Shown: positions 23,637-36,880 of the stretch, in pieces
How the letters are laid out: each line of letters starts with the position of its first letter
Position numbering within the stretch: the first letter of the stretch is position 1
NCBI GenBank assembly: GCA_013423325.1
Contig: BLJB01000832.1
Location: forward strand, 1 to 39,328
Length of the DNA: 39,328 nt
Source: Usnea hakonensis
Taxonomy: Eukaryota > Ascomycota > Lecanoromycetes > Lecanorales > Parmeliaceae
Direction of reading: 5' to 3'
Translations under genes and position numbers: made by a program
The notes under the pieces: generated by a model
Database searches by the model: none
The model's input: only the letters and a program-made list of their open reading frames with translations
Told to the model about the DNA's origin: nothing

Positions 23637-26012
23637 CTATTAACTAGTTCTAAGAATCTAATTAATAGGGGTAGTAGTAGTTTAAGTCATTCTATTATAT
23701 AAATAAAAAATAGCTAAATCTAATACTCTATCCTTATTTAGTATTAATAATAAGCTAAGAACTATTAGAATACCTATAAGGGCTTATAGATAGATCGGTA
23801 CTACTTATATAAAAAAAACTCTATAATTATAGAAAAGAGATTAATATAATAGATTAATAATATAGAATATAGGATCTAGAATATATAAGAATCTTATTTT
23901 TAATTAGCCTTTTTATCTTAAAATAAGCTAATAATAGCTATTAGCTATCTAGATTACCTTCCCGCGGGCTTACCCTTAACCCCTAAACGTTATCCGCTAA
24001 TATAGTATTACTAGTATCTTTTCTCCTACTTATATTATTCCCTTTTAAATAATCTACTATCTTATTATATTATAAAGCCTTTAATACTAATTTCTTAAAT
24101 AATATATAGAACTTATTATTAAAAGTTTAGACTTTAGCTCCCTCTATATTAAAGAGTACTAGATATTATTAAAGAAATATAATAGAACCCTATCTATTTA
24201 TAGTCTTAGTACGCTAATAGTAGTTTACTACGGATTTTAAGAATAGTTATATATAGAACTATATTAGTACGTTTAAATATATACCGCTAGAATTTCCCTA
24301 TTACTAATACTTAATTAAAGGCTATCTATTAAATCTTATAAGAAGTAGTCTTTCCTAATAAATATTATACTAGATAAAATATTTACTATAAATATAAAGT
24401 TACTAGTCTTTAAAAACGATATACTCTAGTATATTCTATTAATCTTCGGATATACCGCGACTAAAATAAGGGTAGGTAAAGATCTAATACTTACTTAGTA
24501 GATTATACTATAGAAAAAGAACCGAAGATATTTATTTATTAACCCTATTAGGCTTATTTACCCTACGAAGCTTATTATAATATAGTATTATATAAATAAA
24601 AGAAAGAATTCCGCTTACTAGTAACCTTTATAGCCTTTATTACCTACTATACGAGTACTATATAATTAAGTAGATTCTTCGATTTATCGGGGAAATACTA
24701 TTATTTATTTATAATTATTTTATATTTAATAAAGCCTCTCTAGTTACTATTAATTAGTATCTTCTTCCTATTCTATAACTTTTTTTTTGATACGTATTAA
24801 TATTTAAAAAGTAATTAGTAGCTAGAAGCGAGCTCGACCTAAAATAGATACTATAAAAGTTTATATAATATATAGTCTATATTATAATCGAAGGTCCCTA
24901 CCTCGTAAAGATATATTATTAGAATAGTATTAATTATTATAATCTAGCCTTACCGTTTTCGATTATTATATCCTAAGATAGATTTATATACTATCCTATA
25001 ATTAAGTAGTTTTAAGTATATTATAAAAGGGTAATTAAAAAACTACTAATTATAATTACTTATAGACTATTAGTACGATATAGATAGCTCTAAATATTAA
25101 TATATTAAGTAATATAGCTAATATCGTATAGCTCTTCTAAATATAGCTACTTATTTAAGGTAGACTAATATAGTAATTATTACTTTAACGGCCTTATATA
25201 TTATAGATACTTATAGGAAATAAGCTTAATACTATAATATAAAAGAATATATAAAAGGGTCTACTAGATAATTATTAGCGCTTAATAATAGAGTAGAGGG
25301 GTTAACCCTTAACTTTCCTAAAGCCTTTTTTATATTATTTTCTACTATACTCTCTTTAGAGTCTTATACTAGATAAATAATAATAGTAGTATTATCCTTC
25401 CCTACTATTATTAGGACTAGTAACTCCTTAATATATATCCTTAATATTAGAAAACGTTATAGAAAGAATAGTTAAATTATCTTCTATAAAGTTAAAATCG
25501 AAGATAGTAATACTAAATCTAAATTATAGTAGGTACTAATATTAGATAATACGCTATAATATTAATATCTACTCTATACTAGTATTAGTTATTCTACTAT
25601 TCTTTAAATAAGTACTAATCGATTATAGTCCGAGATACTAAGGGCGATAAACTTTTATAATAAATAATTAATCGAGTATTAGGAGACTATTAAGGCTATA
25701 GGCGAATATATACTATCTATTATAATTAATATAATTAAATAGCCTTTTAGTAATAAATAGAAAAAGGATATTATTATAATCTTTAAAAATCTTCTATATC
25801 CCGGGGATAATATAATAATAGAGAGAGCGGAGATAGCTAGATACGAAGGCCTTACTACCGAGTCTCTTACTAGTCTCTATAGGTATCTATTAAAGTTACC
25901 TTTAGAGATCCTAGACTTATTAATAAAGTATATATATAAAAATTCTATAGTATATTTAATATATATATTAATACTTAAGTAAGACCCGGACAATACTTTA
26001 TTAATACTAGAC
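23637..26012. other. RIP-degenerate DNA, no assignable gene
   Basis: No identifiable feature in this 2.4 kb. A plus-strand frame at about 24,190-25,020 reads Lys/Arg/Tyr-rich, but its stop density (about one in ten codons) is no better than background, so I do not call it. Surviving CpA/TpG lie near 23,686, 24,790 and 25,991. Confidence 0.4.
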
Positions 26013-26120
26013 TTGGATAATACTATATTAAAATTTAAGGACTTAATACTCGAGGATAATACTAATACTAAGGATAATACTTAAGGATAATACTAATACT
26101 AAGGATAATACTAATATTAA
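26013..26120 (+). repeat. Short minisatellite (AGGATAATACTAATACTA units)
   Basis: AGGATAAT recurs at 26,053, 26,071, 26,084 and 26,102 (spacings 18, 13, 18), with a related GGATAATACTA at about 26,014. In one plus frame the units read Asp-Asn-Thr-Asn-Thr-Lys, so this may be a former amino-acid repeat in a protein. Two rare unmutated dinucleotides (GACAAT at about 25,990 and CTTGGA at about 26,012) sit just upstream. Confidence 0.7.
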
Positions 26121-29100
26121 TTAATACTTAAAGATTTAAAACTTAAAGATAATATTAATATCGGGGCCTAATATTTAACCTCCTAACTCGAAATTATCCT
26201 ATTATTATCTATTACTCTTTATAATATTTCCTTTTTCTTTCTACTTATTAAGAATATTTAAAATAAATATAGCTTTTATAAACGCTTCGCAATTTTCCTA
26301 GTAATACTTATTAGATACTTATTAATTTAAACTTTAAAAAAGGAATATTTACGGGTACTATAGTTTATAGCTCTTAGAACCCTACTTCTATAATTATACT
26401 AAGATTAGATAGTTATAGAGTAATAAACTATTTATTAATCTTACTAAGGTTCTATCTACTCTTTAGAAACTATAATCTAGTATTATTTCTATAGATTTCG
26501 TTAAGCTTATTACGAATAGTATCTTCTATTTAAATATTATCTCGTATATTATACTTAAACCTTAAAATTATACTATATACTAAGTAGTTAATATTTCTTA
26601 ATATAAAGTATATTATAGCCGCTATCTTCTATTCTAACTATTTATCTAGCGCTATAATAACTTATATAGATATCGGGGGAAAGGGATAGGAATATAATTT
26701 ATAGATAAATAATAATACTTAGGTTTCCTAATTACGAGTATAAGTAGATATTTACTATTTAGGGCGCTACTTTATTAATATATAATCTAATAAAACCCTT
26801 AATACCTACTTATAATATTATATCTTAATCTAGTTACTAAAGTATATATAACTCTTTTTTACCCTATATATCCCCGATTAGAGGATATATCCCTAAGGAT
26901 AATCTATTAAGAGTCTATATTTATTAGCTTATAAAATACGCTAGTAATATTCTTAATCTATAATTATAACTCCTCTAGGTACTTAACTAGGCGATTAATA
27001 TTTCTAATTATACTATTAGGATATATTCTAGAGTATATTCTAAAGTAAAGACTTTCTAATAAACCTTATCTTCTTATTAAGTCTAGCTTATATATTAGTT
27101 ATATAGCTTCTATAAGTAGTTTACTATCTTATTTAATCTATAATTTCTCTATCTATAATACTAATTTAGCTATAGATAGTTCCGGAAGCGAATAGTATTT
27201 ACCTTATTATATTAGGCTTTTATTAGAAGCTTATCCTTACTCTATAATACTAGTATAGAGCGGAGGAGCTAAAATTAGAGCCTAAAGGTTTATATTACCT
27301 TCTATAAAATAGTTCTTATTTAGCTACTATTCTAAATTAGGAAAATTATTCTATAAATCTTTATAATTAAAGCTAGTCTCTAGAAAGCTTAAAGAATATT
27401 ATATTTTATTATCTATTATAGCTTAGTTAAAAGTCTCTATATTTACTATAATTTAAAATTATATATGAATACTATTAGCTCTCTAAGTAAAGATTTCTAT
27501 CTTTTATAAGGCGACTAATAAGTAGTAAACCGTATACTAAAAGTTTTCTCTTAATTATAACCGCTATATAACCCTTATTATAAGTAAAATTATCGTAAAT
27601 AAAAAAAGGCGCTAGTATCTTTAATTAGAGGGGGAGGATAATTTCTAGCCTAAGATAAACTATAGCGTATTAGCTAACTATTAATTTATACGGATTATAA
27701 ATTAAGTTCTACTCGCGACCCGCCTCTACTATATATAGATATTAACTAAGTACCTTTCGAGCTAGTTCTAGATTATAAGTTAATTATATTTAATATTCTT
27801 AAATCTACTTATATCTAAGTATATAGAATAGTACCTAAACCTATTCTTAACTAAAAGATTAGACGTCTCGACTTCTACTATCTAGATAAAATAGTAAAAA
27901 AACTAGAACTTTTAGATCTATAAATAGCTACTTTTATAGATTAATAAAAAAAGTTTATACTATAGATTTCTATTAACTATAATAACGAGCGAATCTTACT
28001 AGATCTCTATATAACTAACCTAGCGATAGAGTAGAGTATTACTTATAATCTTTTTAATAAACTCGTCCTATCTAAATAAAAGTAAATAGTAGACACTATT
28101 AAAAATAAGTAGAAGATCCTAAAAACGAAATCTAATAAGTAAGTAGTACCTATAAAATAAATAGTATTTAAAGCTCTTCTAGAAGATATAAGTTATTATA
28201 TTACTAATTTAATTAGATACTACTTTAATATTATCTTTAGTCTATAAATATATAAGTAGTACTAGTAATAACCGTTCTAGAATAGTATCTACTAAATCAA
28301 TATATCGAAGAAAAGGTATATTAGTATTAATATATAATATATTATTACTACTAAGTCTTAATAAATAGTTAATAGTAATATAGGCCGTACCTACTAAGAC
28401 GCTCTATAATACCTTCGAGAAAAATTACTATAACGTTTATATAAGGGACTAGATATATTACCTTAATATAAAATTTATAAGTATTCCTTTCTAAAGTACT
28501 AATAGACTATAGAATCTCTTAATATATAGAATTAAGTAGAGTACTATAATATATTATCTATCTATTAGAATAGTATAATAGATTATAATAGATATCTAAT
28601 AGAAATTACTAATAAGCTTAAAAAGATAGAGATAGCGAGATCGATAACTATTATAACTACTTTAAGTATACTACCTTAAAGTAAAAAAAAGAAATAAAGA
28701 GTAGCTAGTATATAATATACTAAAGTAGATACTTAGAGCGCTAATTTTAATTAGTAAATTATAAATCTTAATTAATAAGTAAATAATAATAAATAAATAA
28801 GTAGTCTTACTACCTAATAAGTTAGTAATACTAAGTCTATTTAAATTATTTATAGATACCCGCCGATATTACTTTAAGGAATATAAACTCGACGATTCTA
28901 TATTAAGACTCTATTTTCTAGCTATATTAAAAATAACTAATATAGTATAGTAGACCTTAACTACTTAGAATAAGTAAGGATTCTACTTAAAATTTAGATA
29001 TAGATCTAATATAGCGCTAGAATAGTTATATAGAATATTAGGCTTATACTTAGAAATCTAATTAGGACTTTCTAAAAGCGTTTTACTAATAAGAGGAAAT

Positions 29101-29194
29101 AGTTAAAAACTAGATCTAAGATCTTAATAGTTATATTATATAATTAAACTCGGCTTTATACTATACTAGTACTAATACTTAAAAGGAAAGGGTA
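26121..29194. other. RIP-degenerate DNA, no assignable gene
   Basis: Three kilobases with no motif I recognise on either strand. Around 27,850-28,700 the plus strand is purine-biased with many Gln-type stops and might be an old coding region leading into the coiled-coil relic at 29,195, but the frame is not clear. Residual CpA/TpG are near 26,291, 27,466, 28,092 and 28,295. Confidence 0.4.
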
Positions 29195-29906
29195 GCCCTT
29201 AATAAAGCTTATTAATATATAGAGGAGCTCTAAGCTATACTTAATTAATTAGATATAGCGCGGGTATAACTTAAGAACGAGTTAAATAAAGAATGATAAA
29301 ACTACCTAGCTTACTAAAAAAGTCTTAAATATAAATATATTAGATATACCTAGATAGAGAGGAGCCTAGACTATATTTAGAATTTCTATAATAAGTTAGA
29401 AGAGATTCTCTTCTAAGTTAAATATAATCTTAATAGTAATATCTAAAATATATCTAATATAAGATATAATATTATAAATTAAGTTTTAGAGCTAGTAGCT
29501 AAAATATAATAAATTAATAAACTCGAGACTACTTTAGATAAAAAGAAGTACGAATATAATACTAAAATTAATTAGCTTAAAGAGAAGTTCCGGCTTAAAT
29601 CTATATAATATACTAAAGAATCTATAAATTAAAGCTAAAAGATTTATTACCTTAAGCTTCTTTTATAGTAAGAGTATCTAAAACCTTTAATAGGAGAAAG
29701 CTTCGGGTAGAGATAAGGATTAAAATCTACTAAAAGGAGAAGAGGCTTTCGAGGTAAAAATAGAGCTAATAAAATAATTAATAATAATATAGAAGAGGCG
29801 CCTCTAAAGATAGAGGAAATAAAGTTATATCTTATTATTAAAAAGGAGAGTCTCTAAAGGAGGCGGTAGATAGCGCTACGCGCCGTAATTCCTTTATTTA
29901 TTAATT
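29195..29906 (+). pseudogene. Possible RIP-degraded coiled-coil coding region
   Basis: In one plus-strand frame kept over ~237 codons the sequence is rich in Leu, Lys, Glu and Asn with stops that would fit Gln. Examples are the stretches LKNELNKE (about 29,264-29,290), NKLEEILF, ILELVAKI-like text and KINQLKEKF near 29,570. It then turns basic (TKRRRGFRGKNRANK near 29,740). A helical, Gln-rich coiled coil followed by a basic tail would suit a structural or gag-like protein, but no zinc knuckle, protease or polymerase motif is visible nearby. Stops make up about one codon in ten, so the call rests on composition and frame consistency, not on homology. Confidence 0.3.
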
Positions 29907-32900
29907 AGGTTTAGTTTTAGAGCTAGATAATAATAGTATATAAAAGTATTTTTATTATTATATATTTTAATATTTTAATCTTTAGATTTTAATTCTTCTC
30001 TATATTAAATTAGTTTACTTTTATCGTTCTAGTTATAAGCTATAAGGCTTAAATAAATATACTTTTGAGTAAAGGTTATCTATCTTAGAATAATATTACT
30101 TATAGTCTATAAGACTAACTACTTATAAATTAAGGATTATACTAAGCTAGTTATTTACTTATTAATATACTAGCCGTCCTATATATATCGTATTTATTAC
30201 TAATTAGTCTAGAACTATAAGAATATTACCTTAAGCTTATATTAATTCTAGATATATTATAGAGTATAATACCCTTTTTATTTATTTATATTTCTATTAA
30301 CGATTTTTTAAATAAGACGCTCTACTCTACTACTATCGGAAATAAATCCTACTACGCTATCGAGTCCCCTTTTAATTAGTCTACCCTAGTATAAAATACG
30401 ACTAAAGTTATCTACGGAAACTATTAAAGAGATTATCTATACCCCGGCTATAATCTAGATATCTATTCTAATAGTACTTACCTTAATTACTAAAATAATT
30501 ATCGGGCGTAACCTATATATCCTAGTAAAGTACCTTAAACCTCGTCTAGCTAAGGCCTTACCTTTTAAGATTATTATAATTAATAGCTATAATCGAAATA
30601 TAGTATATAGTATAATTAGTAATCTATAGTATTATATTATAAAAGATCTTTACTATATAGTCTAGGTTATTAGCGAAGATTCTTTCTATCCCCTAAATAA
30701 TTAACTAATAGAATTATTCTATTTTATTCGATAAGTCGAAAGCTAGGGTATAATATAGAAAATAATCCTCTATATATCTTCTATAGGCTCTAGCCCTTCG
30801 TAGCCTACTTACCTAGTAATTTATATTATATCTATTTTACCTTTAATAGCTATTATACGAGTAATATAATAAACTATTAGATTAAGTAATAATATATAGC
30901 GCTAGCTTTCTAGTTACTAAAAAAATAGCTAGAGATCTAATATTACTATTAATATTTAGAATATCGTAGATACTTTCTTCTAGAATAATATTTTATAGAT
31001 CTAGATTAATAGTATAAAAATACTAGTTATTACTAAAGAAGGTTATATAGATCTAAATATTATACCGTAGTAGCTATAATATATAGTATTTAAGGTTAAA
31101 AAATAGATTCGCTAGTAGGTAAAATTATATTAAGGGGTAAAGAGCTCTATATACTTCCTTTATAGAAATATATTATATAAAGATTTCTAAGTCTATAAGT
31201 TAATATTTAATTAGAAACGCTTCTATCTAGTAGTTTATTTATAATTATTTTAATCTTATCCTCTTACTAGAAAAAGTATACTATAGTCTAATTCTCTTAT
31301 TAGAAAGATTATATAACTTAGAGTTATCTCTCTTTCTCTTCTTCTTAGGTCTAAATAAAGAGGATCTAGATATTCTATATATACGATATCTAGTTTTTAG
31401 CTAACTATTATAGTCTATAGTCCCGAATCGCGCCTATAGATATTATTAATATACGAACTACTAAAGATTATAAGAAAATCTACTAATTTTATACTACTCT
31501 AATTTATTTACCCTTAGATAAACTATAATAATATTTTCTAGATAATATATATAAAAGTAAACCTTTTTATAAAAGGTATAATATATAGAATAAATATTAA
31601 TAGAAGTTAATATCCCTAGACTCCTAGTCTCTATAACGAAGTTAAGCTCTATATTATAGATACTAGCTAACGCTTTTAAGACTATATATAAATTATTATA
31701 GTAGTAAATAAAATCTATATAGAGATATTATCCTCCTTTAAAACGAGGTTTTTTAATAAGCTCGAAAAAGAAACTCGTTACTAAGAGAGTAAATATAAGC
31801 TTAACTATATCTCTCTATCTATTATACTATAAGTATACGCTCTTTTTTAGATTATCTATCTATCTAATATTATTAAGACGAGGTTCGTCTTCTATAAAAG
31901 ATATATTAAGTTAGAAGTAATCGGATTAAGAATTATTATTTAATTAATTTATTAAGTCTCTCTAAATACGCTCTCTATCTAGTAAAGATATAAAAGATTA
32001 ATAGAGATAAGATATAAAGCTATTATTAAAAATATAATAAAAGTAAGGAGCTTTTAAAGATTTAAGGACTATCTCTATACTAGTACTAAAAGATAAGAGT
32101 ATATCTAGAGCCGTATTAGAGGGCTATAATTTAGGATATTCCTATAAGGCTAAATCTATAAGATTATTATATCTAAGACCTCTATTCTAGAAAGACTTTA
32201 GAGAAGTAATATAGGCCGGTATAAATAGACTAGAAAGTATTAATAGCTATAGGGTTTATTTACTTAAATTTAGTAACTTACTTTAAGATAGTAGATATTA
32301 CTTTTCCCCTATATAGATAAGCTAATATATTATAGAATATTTATTTAGAATCTACGCTTTCTAAATAAATAGCTTATCTTTAATCTTATCTACTTAGATA
32401 TACTTATAATCTATATCCTTATTAATATTAATTATAAGAGTTAATAATAATAGGACTTATTATAATCTTTTTTTTAAACTTTACTATTATTATAGTTAGA
32501 GAAAATATATATTAACGCGTCTAATAGTATAATAATAGTAATAGCTATCTTCTATCTAGATACCCCTATACTATTAATATTAAATATTTTATAATTAACG
32601 CTAAAGATATCCTTTAGCGATTTCTTAAATAATAAAATATTATAGTATCTATTATTAAGCTAAATACGGAAGTAGTTATAAAAGTAGATAAAAACTCCGT
32701 AATCTTTAATTAGATATATTCTAAAGAAGTCTCGAATAAGTATATTAAAGATTTAGATATAGTACCTAATATCCTAATATTTAAGGAATAGGCCGAGGAC
32801 TATTAAACTACCTTTTTTAAATATTAGACCTTTTTCTAGATTAAATTAGAATTAGAATATTTACTAGAGCTCGTACTAAATACTTACTTAAAAAGATCCT

Positions 32901-34217
32901 AGATAAATAGCCTTAACCCTAGTAGACCTTATAGGAGTCTAAGGAACTCTAAGGGTATAACCCTATAAACGCCCCCTCTATTAATAGTAAATATATATAC
33001 TCTAATAGTAACTAGTTTTAGTCTAGCTACTACCGCTCCTTTAGTTTTATAAAGAATATAATAACTAAGTTTAAAATAAGCTTCTTTATCTATTATTACG
33101 TTACTATATATTATAATATAAATATTATAGATAGTATATTTATAGGTAAGGACGTATTCGGGACGTTAGTAAAAATAGAAGAGATATATAGCGTAACTCT
33201 TAATTTAACTCTATAATAATAAATAGGATTAAATATTACTAATATATAGCTATATCAATATTTTAAATCTACTATTAATTAATAGAAAGAGATAATCTAT
33301 ATAGTCTTTAATATATATATATAAGCCTTCGGCGAATTAAGCTAAATTAGAGGCTCCTAGAAAAGTAGAAAAGTAAGTCTTCTTATATAGATAGCGAAAG
33401 ATAATTCTAGGATTAAATCCTATTAATAGTAAATAAGTACTCGTAAGTATAGTATTAAAGTCTAACTATATATTCTTAGAGGATAGGTATCTACTAAGAT
33501 ACTTAAAGTAATAAAAGAAGTAACCTCCTTAAAAGATAAATAATTCTTATTATATAGGGAAGCGAAGAGAGCTATATAATTATCGAAGCTTTTATTAAGC
33601 TAGTTATTAATCTAATTATTCGCGATAAAGTCGAATTACTTATCTATATATTATATAAGATATTTAAAAGCCTAATATAAGAATGCTTCTAAATAAATTA
33701 TAAAGAAAGGGACTTATTATTCGATATATTATATTTATAATAAGTTAACTTCTTTAAATAGAATTTCTTTTAGTCTACGATACCTAGTTAAAGCGGAAAT
33801 ATAATTACCTAGAAGATAGATAAGAGAAATTAATAAAAATACTAGACTTCGGTCTTCTTTATTAAATATAACGCGGAGATTATTAATTTCGAGAATATTA
33901 TAAGTAGCTAGAGCCTCTTCTTCTCGAGTTATAATAACTATACGCGGGCGAACGCTTATTAGAAGGCTAGACGGATTACTAAATCTAATCTAGTTAATAA
34001 GGAATTTAGCGATCCCGGCGAGTCTACTAAGATCTTTAATAAATATATAGATAATATTACTAAATAGAGCTACTAGTCGAGTATATAAATAAATTATATT
34101 ATTATATTATATTAATAGTCTTGAAGTAAGCGGTATTACTATATTTTTATAGTATATTATAGTTCCGAGCCTATATAGTAGTTATACTTAAAGATTACTA
34201 TTAGCGAATAGGAGTAG
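29907..34217. other. RIP-degenerate DNA, no assignable gene
   Basis: More than 4 kb without an assignable feature. A plus frame at about 30,290-30,920 has moderately few stops and ends in a hydrophobic stretch, and a minus frame in the same place reads almost as well. Around 33,300-34,200 two overlapping plus frames look equally coding-like. Pol-type signatures (YxDD, chromodomain, HHCC integrase) were looked for and not seen. Residual CpA/TpG lie near 30,065, 33,256, 33,684 and 34,123. Confidence 0.4.
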
Positions 34218-34640
34218 AAACTTCGAATTTATAGTAGAGGAATTAAGTCTAAGATTTATAATATTATTAAGATAGTCTTAATAGATGTTATTATAAGGAA
34301 AAAGTTTACGTAGAGCGATATCTTTTAATTTTACCCTAACGAAAAAGATAGTAGAAGGATACTAGCTTTTAATATTTATTATTTTATTAATAGTATACTA
34401 TACTTAATTATTATAGTATATATAATACTTATCTCTTCTAGAGAGATAGAATTAACTAATATAATTATAAGAATTTATAACTTAGGTAGATATAACTAAT
34501 TAATTTAGATAGAAAAGCGAGAACTTTTAAATTTACTTAATTACTAAACTTTAAATAGATTATCTATAACGCTAGATAGTAGGCTATAATTAGGTAATAT
34601 AACTTTAGAGCGTATATTATATCTTTTTTCTAATTTAAAG
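34218..34640 (+). pseudogene. Low-stop frame, probable degraded coding region of unknown product
   Basis: One plus-strand frame holds for ~141 codons with only six TAA/TAG stops (about 4%, against roughly 10% in neighbouring frames), each explainable as a former Gln or Trp. The text is mixed, with charged blocks such as RGIKSK, PNEKDSRR and SSREIEL and little low complexity, which favours a globular protein. I do not recognise the family. The reverse frame also has few stops, so even the strand is not certain. A surviving TpG lies at 34,284. Confidence 0.3.
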
Positions 34641-36466
34641 TAAGGTCTATAATCTTCTTAATTATTAGATAATTATAAGGTAATTTATAAATAATTTTAG
34701 ATATAGAGTAAAATACCCGTTTTATAAAAAAGAGATTAAGTTTTTAAGAAAGCGTAAGGATTTAACTTAAATATCTAGACTATAAGAACTCGTCTACTAT
34801 GTTTTTTAATCTAAAAAATATTATATATTTTATTTAAATATTTAAACTCGAAGGGTATAATAGATTAGATATAGAGTACTATATTCCTATTTTTATTAAT
34901 TTATAGATTTTATAATAGAGTCTTGTTAATTCGAAAAAATTAAATAGTAATTTATTTAGCGATATATCTTCTACGCTTAGTTTCTCTATAAATATACTAT
35001 TAAAATATCTTTATAGTAGATATCGTCTTACCGTAGCTAAAGAATTCTTAGAACCTAATAATAAATAGTAGACGGTAGATTTCTATAATTAAATAACTCT
35101 TAGCGAAAATATTTAAAAGGATATTCGAGAGAACTACGCTAACTCGCGTAATTTTTATAATAGTAATATTTTTTAGTAAATTTAATACTATTAAAAGTAA
35201 TAAGATTAAATTAGCGAAGGACGTTAGTTTACTAGACTCTCTAAATATAAGAGAAAGGATATTAAGTAGTTATAAAAAAGATAAGAATTAAGAGCTCTAA
35301 ATTTAACTTTTAATAGCTTACTATTATTTATAGGCTTTTAGCCCGGCTTATAAATTAGTACTTTTTATAGAATCTTAAATATTAGATATTATAAGGTTAG
35401 TAAAATCTTCTATTCTAAAATTAATCTAAAGTATTATAGGAGCTAGAAAATTACCTTAATTATATTTATATTTATTAGAATACTATTATTAGTAAAAGAG
35501 TAGAGCTTTAGCTATTAATTAACTATTAGACTATTAAGCTCCTTTAGTCTTAATATCTAAAGAGTTTAACTATTAATAGTGATTTTATCCTTAACTTAAT
35601 ACTAAAAAAAAGACTATTTCTAATAATTATAGATTTAGAAATATAGTTAAGTATATATAGAAGGATAAATAAAATTAATTATTTAATTCCTTCCCTTTAT
35701 ATATTTCTTAAAGATACTAAATAGCTAGAACTCTATATTAAGATTCTTTAATAACTCTTTTCTAAGGGTTATAAGAGCTTAATCCGATATTCGTTATTTA
35801 ATTACTATATCGAAGTATAATAGAAAGAAAATATATTTCGAGTTAAATAAAGAAATTTATTATTTACTAAATAGTCCGGGCCTAAAACCTATATTATAGA
35901 AAGCGGTTACTATTAACTATAGCTATTCGCGTAGCGAAATTTCCTTAAACTATTAGTAATACTACCTAGAAAAGACGTTAGTAAACTAAAGCCCTAAGTT
36001 AAGGCTTTTAATAAATAATATTAATAATAACTAGTATATCTAGTAAGGTCTTTAGAATTCGATTCTAATAAGATAGAGCTATTAAATAGTTAGGATCTAG
36101 ATTTAAGGATAGCCCTTAACTTTTTTAACTAAATATAATCTATCTAGTTCTATTATATATTAGAAAATATTTAAAATAATTTTACTTACTAGATCTATTA
36201 AGTTTTAAAGATTATAGAGTTATAGACTTATAGTACTATCTTAGAACTAAAGGTAAACGATATAGTTTCTATTAAATATTATTATAGAAGACCCTTTAAA
36301 TAATCTTATAATAACTCGAAGCCTTAATTTTTTTTAGAGGAGATCTACTCTTCTCTAAAAAGTAATAGTCTATCTTATTTTATAATAAATCGAGATATTT
36401 TTATTATATTTTTTAGCTTTAAGTTTTATTTTAAAATTATAAATAAGAATACTTTCTAATCTTTTA
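34641..36466. other. RIP-degenerate DNA, no assignable gene
   Basis: Nothing recognised. On the minus strand a frame continues downstream of the Lys/Glu repeat (36,467-36,880) toward lower coordinates, with stops at plausible former Gln codons. This may be the remainder of that protein, but no domain can be named. One of the few plus-strand ATGs is at 34,799. Confidence 0.4.
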
Positions 36467-36880
36467 ATTAATCTCTATAAATTTTACTTTTATAATCTTA
36501 ATCTTTCTAATCTCCTTTTCCCTCTTAATAGCTTTAACCTTAGAAATCTCCTTTTTAAGCTCTATCTTAATTTTAACCTTTCTAGCTTCCTTCTCTCTCT
36601 TAATAACTCTAGCCTTAAAAATCTCTTATTTAAGCTCTACCTCTTCTTTAGTCCCCTCCTCCCTCTTAATAATTCTAGTCTTAGAAAACTCCTCTTTAAG
36701 CTCTACTACGATAACCTCCTCCTCCTTAATCTCCTCCTTAGTCTCCTCCTTAGTCTCCTCCTTAGTCTCCTCCTTAGTCTCCTCCTTAGTCTCCTCCTTA
36801 GTCTTAAGAACTCTAGCCTCCTCCTTAGTAAGTTTATATATTATAATCTTCTTCTTAGCCTTAACCTCTACCTTAGTAAT
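36467..36880 (-). pseudogene. Lys/Glu-rich repeat-coding relic, nearly open frame
   Basis: On the minus strand 138 codons run with a single in-frame TAA (36,628-36,626). The upstream 84 codons are uninterrupted, which is exceptional in this window. The product is almost all Lys, Glu, Thr, Val, Ile and Arg. It contains seven units of the tetrapeptide KEET (12 bp unit, 36,803-36,719, the last as KEEI), then three imperfect repeats of about 22-25 residues, each with the pattern (V)ELKxEIxKxRxIKRE. A charged, helical, coiled-coil-like segment is likely. The codons used (AAG, GAG, ACT, CTT, ATT) contain no CpA or TpG, which explains why RIP left the frame open. No ATG is present nearby. Parent protein unknown. 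Confidence 0.55.
36719..36803 (-). repeat. 12 bp minisatellite, about seven units
   Basis: The plus strand reads CTCCTCCTTAGT repeated at 36,731, 36,743, 36,755, 36,767, 36,779 and 36,791, with a variant unit ending AAT at 36,719. The six complete units are identical. Because the unit is a multiple of three it adds whole KEET tetrapeptides on the minus strand. Confidence 0.93.

Noticed and set aside
24190..25020. Plus-strand frame that reads like a protein
   Set aside because: I counted about 27 stops in ~278 codons, which is no better than background for this composition.
33300..34200. Long coding frame upstream of 34,218
   Set aside because: Two overlapping frames read equally well over the same bases, so the apparent signal comes from the restricted dinucleotide set.
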